Origin: Bacteroidaceae bacterium
GTDB lineage: Bacteria; Bacteroidota; Bacteroidia; Bacteroidales; Bacteroidaceae
Direction: 5' to 3'
Assembly (NCBI GenBank): GCA_017540585.1
Contig: JAFYAT010000114.1
Span: 1-33,659, forward strand
Length of the DNA stretch: 33,659 nucleotides
Under the pieces are notes generated by a model that saw nothing but the letters and a program-made list of their open reading frames with translations, ran no database searches and was not told where the DNA came from. The number at the start of each line of letters is the position of its first letter. Within the stretch, counting starts at the first letter, position 1. This document shows positions 1-6,659 of this stretch, one piece after another. The translations under genes were made by a program, and so were the position numbers.

Positions 1-882
1 AATGGTATAGTGCAGATAACCAACTACTATCCATTTGGCGGTATTCTTAATGAATCATTCAATAGAGTTGATTATCAGAATAAGTTGTACAATGGCAAGG
101 AATATGACCGTATGCATGGATTGAATCTTTATGATTACTCTGCTCGTCAGTATGATCCTGCAATAGGTCAGTTTACAAGTATTGACCCACGATGTGAAAA
201 GTACTACCACATCAGTCCGTATGCTTATTGCGCTGGTAATCCTGTGAAGTATGTTGATCCGGATGGAAGGGATGCCGTTGCTGTAATTGATGAACAAAAT
301 AAGATTGTTAGGATAAAAGCGAATTATTATGTTAATACCAAAGGGGTATATAAAAGAGGTACTGATAAATTATTATGTGCTGGGTATTCGCCACAAGATA
401 TAAAATCAATGAACAAAATGATATCAAATCTTAACAAGGAAGGCTACGTGATTAGTAGTGGAGCTTGTAAAGGATTCTCATTGCAATTTGATATGCAATT
501 TGTTGATGGCGGAGATTTCATGAATTGTTCACAAAAAGCAACAAGTGATTATTATAATACAGATAATGGCGATATAAATATTGGAAATGTTATTCAAAGA
601 AATTATGAGACGGATGATGTTGATTTGTCTCCAAAGCCTGATGGTAGTCAAGTTGGAGGGTATACAAAACCGTACAATCTAATAATGATGAATGCAAGCT
701 CTGATTGTAATGGCGACAACTTGGATAATAATACAAATCGATTGCATGAGTTATTTCATACATTAGGTTTTGACGATATGCCAGGAAGTAAAGGTATCAT
801 GGATTACTCTACTTTAAGGATTAATCAGAATGATATAGATTCGATACTCAAATATATAGAACAAATGAATAAACAAAAATAA
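1..882 (+). CDS. RHS-repeat protein, C-terminal part, with zinc metalloprotease toxin domain (5' truncated by window)
   Basis: The reading frame is open to the window edge, so this is only the 3' end of a longer RHS/YD-repeat gene. The first ~88 residues (counted from the GTG at 10) are the conserved RHS core end: YNGKEYD, GLNLYDYSARQYDP, GQFTSIDP and NPVKYVDPDGRD at 77-88. In RHS polymorphic toxins this core encloses a variable toxic tip. The ~200-residue tip carries HELFHTLGFDD: H246, E247, H250, G253 and D256 match HExxHxxGxxD, the metzincin zinc site with Asp as third ligand as in snapalysin, followed by a possible Met-turn GIMDY (M264). I infer a secreted or contact-delivered protease toxin; the target is unknown. 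The next gene starts one base after the stop and is a likely immunity gene. The locus is AT-richer than the housekeeping genes to the right, which suggests transfer. Confidence 0.85.
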   Translation, partial: NGIVQITNYYPFGGILNESFNRVDYQNKLYNGKEYDRMHGLNLYDYSARQYDPAIGQFTSIDPRCEKYYHISPYAYCAGNPVKYVDPDGRDAVAVIDEQNKIVRIKANYYVNTKGVYKRGTDKLLCAGYSPQDIKSMNKMISNLNKEGYVISSGACKGFSLQFDMQFVDGGDFMNCSQKATSDYYNTDNGDINIGNVIQRNYETDDVDLSPKPDGSQVGGYTKPYNLIMMNASSDCNGDNLDNNTNRLHELFHTLGFDDMPGSKGIMDYSTLRINQNDIDSILKYIEQMNKQK

Positions 883-883
883 T

Positions 884-1504
884 ATGTGTACAAAAAAAAT
901 CATTATGCTTTTGTTGTTTGCTGTCATATTTCCTGTTTCTTATGCTCAAGAAAGGGTTGTGACTCATGGCGATATGTATTTTTTTTATGGTATTTTAGGA
1001 GGGAAAAAACATAATGAAAGATTTCAAATATCTTGGCTGATTCCAGGAATGTCTAATCGTAATATCTTGAAAGATATGGATTTTAGTAATGAAGATGATT
1101 TTATATATCGATTTAATGACTTGACATATTATATTGACTATGGTCAGTCTGGTTTAGTAAGATTAATGAAGGAATGGAATGAGTTCGATAATTATTCAAA
1201 GTGGGATTCTATTTATTGGAACGTTAAAGACATTTTTAAGTCCGTAAAAGTTCCTGAATATAAGATTATATTAGGTGATTCAACTGAATTGTATTTGAAG
1301 GTTTACAAGTTAAATGGTGAGTATTGGAAAAATGATAAGTTATTTATCGGTTCCAGAAATCCATATCGCAGTAAATATTATCAAAGTGCAGAATCAAAAG
1401 GTATGTATACTCTTATAAATCTTTATTCTGCAAAAGGAGTGACTTTAAAGAAACGACAAATAAAGCGATTAAAAGGAGTTTTATCATGTTGTTTGGTCGA
1501 GTAA
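884..1504 (+). CDS. Secreted protein, putative immunity protein for the RHS metalloprotease toxin
   Basis: This 206-residue protein is not a family I recognise. It starts with a clear Sec signal peptide (MCTKKIIMLLLFAVIF, cleavage likely after SYAQ), so the mature protein should be periplasmic or surface-bound. There is no lipobox. The rest is rich in aromatic and charged residues with no recognisable catalytic motif. The ATG at 884 lies one base after the stop of the RHS gene, so the two are almost surely co-transcribed. In polymorphic toxin loci the gene directly behind the toxin tip usually encodes the cognate immunity protein. That role is inferred from position only. Export of the partner would fit a toxin that acts in the periplasm. 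Base composition is as AT-rich as the toxin tip. Confidence 0.65.
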   Translation: MCTKKIIMLLLFAVIFPVSYAQERVVTHGDMYFFYGILGGKKHNERFQISWLIPGMSNRNILKDMDFSNEDDFIYRFNDLTYYIDYGQSGLVRLMKEWNEFDNYSKWDSIYWNVKDIFKSVKVPEYKIILGDSTELYLKVYKLNGEYWKNDKLFIGSRNPYRSKYYQSAESKGMYTLINLYSAKGVTLKKRQIKRLKGVLSCCLVE

Positions 1505-1536
1505 CACCTTTTTTTGAAGTCTTTACTATAATGACA

Positions 1537-1583
1537 GCTACTTCCAGTCTCATAAACATCGTGTTTATGAGGCAGGAAGTGGC
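1537..1583 (+). terminator. Strong stem-loop behind the RHS/immunity genes (terminator or repeat end)
   Basis: The arms CTCATAAACA (1549-1558) and TGTTTATGAG (1562-1571) are perfectly complementary around a three-base loop, and ACTTCC / GGAAGT plus GC / GC extend the stem after a small internal loop. It lies 33 bases behind the stop of the putative immunity gene, as expected for a terminator, but only a short T-rich stretch follows, so a repeat or mobile-element end is also possible. Confidence 0.5.
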
Positions 1584-1690
1584 AATTTGTTTTAGTGTTA
1601 AAAATTTATTACTGTCCGCTAAACATGCATTAGAGCCTAAACACACTCGTTTTCTTGTTGGACAAGCCTCTTTAGAAAGGTGTTAATGGC

Positions 1691-1867
1691 TGTCCGCTAA
1701 AAAATCAGCTTGAAAGATGACAAAAGATACACTATAGATTGTTATATTTGTCATTTAGAGCCTCTATTTTGTTGTTTTCCCAATATATTGGGGCATATAT
1801 ATATCCTGTATATCGGCTGTCCGAGGAAATAATATCTTTGAAAACGCTTTCAGATTTTTAGCGGACA
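1691..1867. mobile_element. Small non-coding element with terminal inverted repeats (MITE-like or IS remnant)
   Basis: The left end TGTCCGCTAAAAAATC at 1691-1706 is mirrored by the right end at 1847-1867, whose reverse complement reads TGTCCGCTAAAAATC; the match continues to a shared TGAAAG/CTGAAAG after a few unmatched bases. The 177-bp interior has no gene. It contains a perfect 14-bp palindrome CCCAATATATTGGG at 1779-1792. I see no clear target-site duplication. The size and ends fit a miniature transposable element or an internally deleted insertion sequence; the parent family cannot be named from this sequence. Confidence 0.6.
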
Positions 1868-2008
1868 CCAATATTAAAAATTTTTACATTGTACATTGTC
1901 TCCTAGTATAGACTAAGTACTGACTTATATGAGACTATAATGAACTGTTATCGGAGGCAATTTTGATAATGCCTAATTGTCTTTAGTAGTTATAATTGTC
2001 GTTTAGTG

Positions 2009-2040
2009 TTTGTGTTATTCGGTATTTATTCGTACTTTTG
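2009..2040 (+). promoter_or_regulatory. Bacteroidetes-type promoter of the toxin-antitoxin operon
   Basis: TTTG at 2009-2012 and TACTTTTG at 2033-2040 are 20 bases apart, an exact fit to the Bacteroides sigma-ABfr pattern TTTG, 19-21 bases, TAnnTTTG. Transcription would begin near 2047, so translation cannot use the in-frame ATG at 2006 and must start at 2063. Confidence 0.75.
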
Positions 2041-2062
2041 CAACAATAAAAATGAAATGCTT

Positions 2063-2323
2063 ATGACTGCAATACAATTGAAAGCTGAAGTTATGCATAA
2101 CATAAATGTTGTGGCTGAGGATGAAAACATGTTAAATCGTGTCGCAAAATACTTGCGAAAGTTAGTTGCTGAAAGGCAAACGGATTCAACAGAGATGACC
2201 AAGGAGGCTTTTTTTGCTAAGTTGGAACGAGGAGAGAAAGCTTATGAACGAGGCGAATGTCATGAGATTCTCCCTGGTGAAGATTTGACAACATATCTAA
2301 GACGTAGGGGGTATGACATATAA
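2063..2323 (+). CDS. Antitoxin of a YoeB/Txe-type toxin-antitoxin pair
   Basis: This 86-residue protein begins MTAIQLKAEVMHNINVVAED and is of the kind that precedes YoeB/Txe toxins in Bacteroidales. The N-terminal part is probably the DNA-binding and dimerisation region. The acidic and basic C-terminal part (ERGEKAYERGECHEILPGED) is likely the segment that wraps the toxin. I chose the ATG at 2063, not the upstream ATG at 2006, because a well-formed promoter covers 2009-2040. The toxin gene begins three bases after its stop, which is the usual tight coupling. In this family the antitoxin neutralises the toxin and represses its own promoter. The family assignment rests mainly on the neighbour, so it is less certain than for the toxin. 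Confidence 0.75.
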   Translation: MTAIQLKAEVMHNINVVAEDENMLNRVAKYLRKLVAERQTDSTEMTKEAFFAKLERGEKAYERGECHEILPGEDLTTYLRRRGYDI

Positions 2324-2326
2324 ATA

Positions 2327-2587
2327 GTGAATACTCCTGAAGCTGATGAGGATTTGGTAAGACTCGCCAAGAACGAGCCAAAGGTGTTCCTTAAAGCCAT
2401 GAAGTTTATAGAGGAGTTGCGCGAGCATCCGAAGACGGGAACTGGTCATCCCGAACCTTTGAAGGGTAAGCCAGAAGGACGGTGGAGTCGTGCGTTGACA
2501 AAAAAGCATAGGATGGTTTATCGCATTTTTGCTGAGAAAGTGGTGATATTGATTCTTTCTTCCTATGGTCACTATGATGATAAGTAA
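2327..2587 (+). CDS. YoeB/Txe family mRNA interferase toxin
   Basis: This is an 86-residue RelE-fold toxin of the YoeB/Txe branch, which cuts mRNA on the ribosome when freed from its antitoxin. The core GTGHPEPLKG, WSRALTKKHRMVYR and GHYDDK matches the family. E43, R62, H82 and Y83 line up with the catalytic E46, R65, H83 and Y84 of E. coli YoeB, so it looks active. The start is the GTG at 2327, directly after the antitoxin stop (TAA at 2321-2323); no upstream in-frame start is possible. The N-terminus is a few residues shorter than usual. Transcription comes from the promoter at 2009-2040 and probably ends at the hairpin 2641-2678. Confidence 0.9.
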   Translation: MNTPEADEDLVRLAKNEPKVFLKAMKFIEELREHPKTGTGHPEPLKGKPEGRWSRALTKKHRMVYRIFAEKVVILILSSYGHYDDK

Positions 2588-2640
2588 GGTTCTCGTTTGG
2601 CTATTTGTTTAATCTAATATGTTACTTATTATTGATATAA

Positions 2641-2678
2641 AAGCGGTGTACAGCTAATAATGATGCTATACACCGCTT
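2641..2678. terminator. Bidirectional terminator between the toxin and the S1/P1 nuclease gene
   Basis: AAGCGGTGTA (2641-2650) pairs perfectly with TACACCGCTT (2669-2678), and AGC/GCT adds to the stem inside. The hairpin sits between two convergent genes (stops at 2587 and 2688). T-rich sequence follows on the plus side and A/T-rich sequence on the minus side, so it can serve both. Confidence 0.75.
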
Positions 2679-2687
2679 GTTGGTTGT

Positions 2688-3479
2688 TTAGTTAAATATG
2701 TTGTTGAGTATGTGTGCGAGACGGAGTCCACCATAGAGGAACTGTTGTTCGATGACTGGTGCCCATGTGCGGACATACTCGAATGAGAGGTTGTCTGTTG
2801 TTGATGTACCAGCATATATTGCTTCTGCGTGTACATGACTCTGGCGTGCCCAGTCGAGGAGTGTACCGCTGGTGATGGAAGAAATGAACTGCGGGTCGTT
2901 GTTGATGTCGAGTTCTTCTGCCCATTCTGTATGACTCCAGTCGTGTGCACGACTTGTCAGTTGTCCGTCCCACATAGAGTGGAGTGATGTATCGTGGTTG
3001 AAGAACTTGACACGTACCGTGTTACCACCTTTGTCCTCTGGGTATCCGAGGTGGAGTGGCTGGTGAAGGTCGCCCATGAGATGTGTAATGAACTTGAGCG
3101 CGAGTGCCTTTTCTTCCTTTGAACGGCTGTTGCTCCTCAGTATCTCTATCTGGCTGTTAATGGCGGTGATGACGTTCTCGCAACTGTTGACGAAGTCGGT
3201 TACATCCTTTCCTTTGGCAATGTCAAGGTAGTGCCATGTCTTGGAGTAACGGTACTCTGGCATGTTGCTTGCATCGTCCATCCATGGTGCCCAATATACA
3301 ATGGTACGACCGTCGAGCAGTTCGTTTATCTTCTGCCTTGCCGTTGGTGTGAGGTGTCGCTGTGCAATGGCAGCGGTGATGTCGTGACCTTTCTTGTCCC
3401 ATGAGAAACCTGGTAGAGTGGTCATGGTTGCCGCAATAGTGAGCATTGCGGTCCTCAATACAAATTTAATCTTATTCAT
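2688..3479 (-). CDS. S1/P1-type nuclease, secreted
   Basis: A 263-residue protein with an N-terminal signal peptide ending before W27. The S1/P1 family cleaves single-stranded nucleic acid and 3'-phosphomonoesters using three zinc ions. All nine zinc ligands of nuclease P1 can be placed: W27 (which becomes the mature N-terminus), H32, D68, H83, H133, D137, H143, H167 and D171; the HLMGDLHQPLH stretch is diagnostic. The spacing (for example H133-D137-H143) equals that of P1. It therefore looks intact and likely scavenges nucleic acid in the periplasm or outside the cell. It is last in the minus-strand block, separated from the S41 peptidase gene by a 220-bp palindromic repeat, so it may have its own promoter, though I see no TAnnTTTG box. 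Confidence 0.92.
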   Translation of the reverse strand: MNKIKFVLRTAMLTIAATMTTLPGFSWDKKGHDITAAIAQRHLTPTARQKINELLDGRTIVYWAPWMDDASNMPEYRYSKTWHYLDIAKGKDVTDFVNSCENVITAINSQIEILRSNSRSKEEKALALKFITHLMGDLHQPLHLGYPEDKGGNTVRVKFFNHDTSLHSMWDGQLTSRAHDWSHTEWAEELDINNDPQFISSITSGTLLDWARQSHVHAEAIYAGTSTTDNLSFEYVRTWAPVIEQQFLYGGLRLAHILNNIFN

Positions 3480-3864
3480 TGTTATCCTGAAGTTATATAT
3501 AGTTAATGATTCCTATAGTTTGGGGTGTCGTGTTTGTGTGTTGTATATTGAGGTTTTCAACCTGTGCGTTTAATTTCGTTCTACGAGAATTCGTTTGGTC
3601 GATGATTTTTTGGAAGCCACGAATTACACGAATTTTCACTGACATTTACGTTTTGCTTTGTGCCCTAATTTGTATTACACTAAGAATTGCTCGTGCAATT
3701 ACGAATATCACGAATTCATTTAACCGTCATTTCTCCGGACGGCATTCGTGTCATTCGCTGACAACACGAGTTGTCTTAGTGTAATAAAACAAACAAGAGA
3801 ACTTGAATGTTCGTGTCCATTCGTGTCATTCGTGGTTGAAAAAACGAATTTGACGTACGAAATG
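3480..3864. other. Gene-free interval dominated by a 220-bp palindromic repeat
   Basis: Between the S41 peptidase stop and the nuclease start there is no believable gene. An open frame at 3506-3784 (+) is a by-product of the repeat. The interval is mostly the palindrome at 3617-3835; 3480-3616 is ordinary AT-rich leader sequence of the nuclease gene without a recognisable promoter box. Confidence 0.7.
3617..3835. repeat. Large imperfect palindrome built of CACGAAT motifs
   Basis: The left end CCACGAATTACACGAATTTT (3617-3636) is mirrored by 3809-3835, whose reverse complement begins CCACGAATGACACGAATGG. A second nested pair, 3674-3716 and 3742-3785, shares ATTACACTAAGA, CTCGTG and CACGAAT in mirrored order. 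The centre is a small hairpin CCGTC/GACGG at 3724-3742. The three pairs share nearly the same centre (3726-3733), so the whole stretch can fold as one long interrupted stem. It may be a non-autonomous palindromic element. Confidence 0.7.
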
Positions 3865-5520
3865 TTATTTCTTTTTCTTGCTGCTGGCAATGCCAGTTGG
3901 AGCGACAGGACGGTATTCGCCTTTCTTGAATACGTCTATAGCCTTGAGTACGGTAGCATCGTCACGGTTGAGATATTCGATGTACTCGTTAATGTCGAGC
4001 ATGTAATAAACGATGCCGCTATATACTGCACGTTCAAGCAAGTGCTGTGACGTAAGTATCATGTTGTTGCGACGCTTTACACCCTTGCTGTCGCAGAAAC
4101 GGATGAACTTGTCCATAATCATCTGTTTGCGGAGGTAGTGTATAATCTCGTCTGCAGTCTCCATCTTAGACATTGCTTTTCTGTTTCCATCTGCATACTC
4201 AAAACAGAACTGTGCTATGAGTCCCTTGCTGTTTACCTCTGCATAGTATGCTGTAATCTTTGTTGTGTCTTCTGCCACGAAGAAGTCTGGCATGATACCA
4301 CCACCACCATATACTACACGTCCGATACGTGTGAAGTACTGTTCACCACTCTGGTGGATGCTGTCTTCGTTGAAGAATTCGCCATGTTCATAACGTGTGA
4401 TGAGGTCCATGTCGTATTCGTCACGTGAATGTCCCTTGACGTATGGTTTCTGGATGCAACGTCCTGATGGTGTGTAGTAGCGTGCTACCGTGAGTCGGAG
4501 CATACTTCCATCGGTAAAGTCGATAGGTTGCTGTACAAGTCCCTTACCGAATGTACGACGACCAATGATTACGCCACGGTCATTATCTTGTATTGCGCCT
4601 GAGAATATTTCTGCTGCGCTGGCAGAGAACTCGTCTGTGAGAACGATGAGAGGAATGTCCTCGTATGAGCCTTGTCCGTTGCTGTAGTATTCTTCTTTCT
4701 TAACTCGTCGTCCTTGTGTATATACTATCAGTCGGTTCTTAGGAAGGAACTCGTTAATCATCTGTATTGCAGCATTGAGGTAGCCGCCTCCGTTGCCTCG
4801 GAGGTCAATGACGAGTCCGCGGAATCCTTCTGTCTCCAATTCAGCAAGCGAACTGAGAAGTTCTGCGTATGTTGTCTCACCAAAACTCTTGATCTTGATG
4901 TAGCCAAGCTCCTTGTTAATCATGTATGTGGCATCAATGCTCTTGATAGGGATGTTTCCACGCACGATGGTGAAGTAGAGTGGCTTGGCAGATGTGTCAC
5001 GCAAGATACCGAGCTTAACCTTTGTACCGTTCTCGCCCTTGAGACGGTGCATTGTCTCCTCGTTGGTAACAATCTTACCAACGTAAGGTTCACCATCGAT
5101 GGATATAATCTTGTCGCCAGCGATGAGTCCTACCTTCTCTGAAGGACCGCCCTTGATGATGTTTGTGATGCGCACGGTGTCGGTGCGGATGGTGAACTGT
5201 ACACCTATTCCGCTGAAACTTCCCTTGAGGTCGTCGTTGACGGTCTTTGCTTCCTTGGCACTTATGTATGTGGAGTGAGGGTCAAGTTCCTCAAGGAGCT
5301 TAGGCATTGCCTGTTCCACGATATTAGGAATGTCAACGGTATCGACGTATTGGTCGTCGATGATGTGGAGCAGGTCGTTGAGCTTGTTGCTCGATGTGTT
5401 TATGATGTTCAGACGGTTGCCTGAAAATCTGTTTGCAAAGAATGTTCCTATAATGATTCCTACGACAACACCAAGTGCTGCCACTATTGGAATGTATCTT
5501 GAAGAACGGTTTATATTCAT
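3865..5520 (-). CDS. S41 family C-terminal processing peptidase with PDZ domain
   Basis: A 551-residue periplasmic serine protease of the CtpA/Prc type, which trims or degrades proteins from their C-termini. An N-terminal signal anchor (about residues 10-30, YIPIVAALGVVVGIIIGTFF) is followed by a PDZ domain (about 95-170, GVQFTIR... GLIAGDKIISIDG) and the S41 domain. The catalytic pair is S301 in SASAAE and K326 in FGKG, 25 residues apart exactly as S430/K455 in E. coli Prc. The C-terminal ~150 residues are family-typical tail sequence without a known motif. The ATG at 5518-5520 is the only good start before the signal anchor. The deaminase gene lies 78 bp upstream on the same strand, so they may be co-transcribed. 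It looks complete. Confidence 0.93.
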   Translation of the reverse strand: MNINRSSRYIPIVAALGVVVGIIIGTFFANRFSGNRLNIINTSSNKLNDLLHIIDDQYVDTVDIPNIVEQAMPKLLEELDPHSTYISAKEAKTVNDDLKGSFSGIGVQFTIRTDTVRITNIIKGGPSEKVGLIAGDKIISIDGEPYVGKIVTNEETMHRLKGENGTKVKLGILRDTSAKPLYFTIVRGNIPIKSIDATYMINKELGYIKIKSFGETTYAELLSSLAELETEGFRGLVIDLRGNGGGYLNAAIQMINEFLPKNRLIVYTQGRRVKKEEYYSNGQGSYEDIPLIVLTDEFSASAAEIFSGAIQDNDRGVIIGRRTFGKGLVQQPIDFTDGSMLRLTVARYYTPSGRCIQKPYVKGHSRDEYDMDLITRYEHGEFFNEDSIHQSGEQYFTRIGRVVYGGGGIMPDFFVAEDTTKITAYYAEVNSKGLIAQFCFEYADGNRKAMSKMETADEIIHYLRKQMIMDKFIRFCDSKGVKRRNNMILTSQHLLERAVYSGIVYYMLDINEYIEYLNRDDATVLKAIDVFKKGEYRPVAPTGIASSKKKK

Positions 5521-5598
5521 GTTTTTTAATTATGAATTAATTAAGAATTGAGATTTTGAGCTTTCAAAGGCTCTATGATGTTAGTTTTGAATGACCGA

Positions 5599-6030
5599 TT
5601 AGCCTTTTATTTCCTGATATTCCACGTCGATACCTGCTCTCTTGAGCAGTTCGATGCCGTCTTCGAGTCGGTATTTCTCTGAATAGACGACACGCTTGAT
5701 GCCTGCCTGGATAATGAGCTTAGCACACTCGATGCAAGGTGAGGCGGTGACGTAGAGCGTTGAACCATCGCTTGAGTTGCTTGAACGTGCAATCTTTGTT
5801 ATGGCATTTGCCTCGGCATGAAGCACGTAAGGCTTTGTTGTGTTGTTCTCATCCTCGCACACGTTCTCAAATCCAGAAGGTGTGCCGTTGTAGCCGTCCG
5901 AGATAATCATCTTGTCCTTCACGATGAGAGCGCCAACCTTACGTCGTTCGCAATATGAGTTTTCTGACCAGATGCGAGCCATGCGGAGGTATCGCAGGTC
6001 AAGGTTATGTTGTTTCTCTTTGTCTGTCAT
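5599..6030 (-). CDS. dCMP/cytidine deaminase family protein (ComEB-like)
   Basis: A 143-residue zinc-dependent deaminase. H71-A-E73 (HAEAN) and P98-C99-x-x-C102 form the classical zinc and proton-shuttle site of the cytidine/deoxycytidylate deaminase superfamily. The N-terminal stretch with RKVGALIVKD and SDGYNGTPSGFENVCED is typical for dCMP deaminases, which make dUMP for dTTP synthesis. Allosteric control by dCTP/dTTP is known for parts of this family but cannot be judged here. The gene sits between the DUF4847-like lipoprotein and the S41 peptidase, all on one strand with gaps of 54 and 78 bp. I recall the same neighbours in Bacteroides genomes. The substrate (dCMP rather than cytidine) is inferred from family resemblance. 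Confidence 0.9.
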   Translation of the reverse strand: MTDKEKQHNLDLRYLRMARIWSENSYCERRKVGALIVKDKMIISDGYNGTPSGFENVCEDENNTTKPYVLHAEANAITKIARSSNSSDGSTLYVTASPCIECAKLIIQAGIKRVVYSEKYRLEDGIELLKRAGIDVEYQEIKG

Positions 6031-6084
6031 AGTTATTTGTGTCTATTGTGAATGTTGTTGACTTCTAATGTGTGTAACTTGCCT

Positions 6085-6522
6085 TTATCTTTTTTCACAC
6101 ATTCTTATAAAGTTGTTTTTATCTTTCTTTATTAGTAATACGTTGGCATCGCCTTCGTATGAATTTGCTTTCTGAATAATTTCTATGATTCTGTTGTCAA
6201 GTGCAGAACTGTTTGATTGGGCTTCCACATTATAGAAATGGATTGCCTGTTTCTTGCCGTCTGCTGACCATGCTCCCGTGATGACATTTTGTGGGGAAAG
6301 GGTAGCAATGAACGTGCCGTCGTTGAAAATGATGCGATAGCAATCTTTCCCACTATGAAAGAGAGTTTCCAAGTCCTCTTTTGTTGCTTCCTTTCCTTCC
6401 TTGCAAATGCCGTTGATGTACCAGCATTTGTTGAGGAAAATCTCGTTTATGTCATCTTCCCTCGTACATGATGTGAGGGCGACTATCACAAGAGTTAGTA
6501 TGTAGAGAATATTCTTCATCAT
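6085..6522 (-). CDS. DUF4847-like lipoprotein
   Basis: A 145-residue lipoprotein. The signal peptide is MMKNILYILTLVIVALTSC with lipobox LTSC and Cys19 as the lipid-modified residue; the acidic residues just after (TREDD) are common in surface-exposed Bacteroidetes lipoproteins. The body is a small unknown domain that I believe is DUF4847, judged from its length, the WYINGIC and IIFNDGTF stretches and its position between a Dcp-type peptidase and a deaminase. Function is unknown. Two ATG codons lie in tandem at the start; either may be used. A 7-bp tandem array begins five bases upstream of the ATG. Confidence 0.7.
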   Translation of the reverse strand: MMKNILYILTLVIVALTSCTREDDINEIFLNKCWYINGICKEGKEATKEDLETLFHSGKDCYRIIFNDGTFIATLSPQNVITGAWSADGKKQAIHFYNVEAQSNSSALDNRIIEIIQKANSYEGDANVLLIKKDKNNFIRMCEKR

Positions 6523-6527
6523 CTGAA

Positions 6528-6562
6528 TTAAGATTTAATATTTAAGATTTAAGATTTGATTG
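6528..6562. repeat. 7-bp tandem array just upstream of the DUF4847-like gene
   Basis: Five 7-bp units in register: TTAAGAT, TTAATAT, TTAAGAT, TTAAGAT, TTGATTG. The array starts five bases before the ATG of the minus-strand lipoprotein gene (6520-6522). Its partner array in roughly inverted orientation is at 6625-6659, on the other side of the same gap. Confidence 0.65.
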
Positions 6563-6624
6563 AGTCATTCTTCTTATATATGTGATTGACTGCAAAACCT
6601 CATATCTTATAATTTCTTAACTCC

Positions 6625-6659
6625 ACTTTTAATTTTTAACTTTTAACTTTTAATTCCAT
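6625..6659. repeat. 7-bp tandem array running through the dcp stop codon
   Basis: Units ACTTTTA, ATTTTTA, ACTTTTA, ACTTTTA and ATTCCAT follow each other with an exact 7-bp period. The stop codon of the peptidase gene (6643-6645) and its last codons lie inside the array, so the C-terminal residues GIKS are partly repeat-encoded. Confidence 0.65.

Larger units (their letters stand above)
1505..2005. other. Gene-free accessory stretch with hairpin and inverted-repeat element
   Basis: No convincing gene lies here; open frames at 1486-1686 (+) and 1413-1646 (-) are short, run through a hairpin and lack any familiar composition. The stretch holds the hairpin at 1537-1583, a 177-bp element with terminal inverted repeats at 1691-1867, an extra solo copy of the element end (CTGTCCGCTAAA near 1612-1623) and a CTGTCCG remnant near 1817. 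It looks like a scar of mobile-element activity between the RHS locus and the toxin-antitoxin pair. Confidence 0.7.

Noticed and set aside
1413-1686. Short open frames on both strands in the RHS-to-toxin gap
   Set aside because: Both run through the hairpin at 1537-1583, overlap the putative immunity gene and show no protein-like composition.
3506-3784. Plus-strand 92-codon open frame before the S41 peptidase gene
   Set aside because: It is created by the CACGAAT palindrome; both halves encode repeat-derived residues and no start context is seen.
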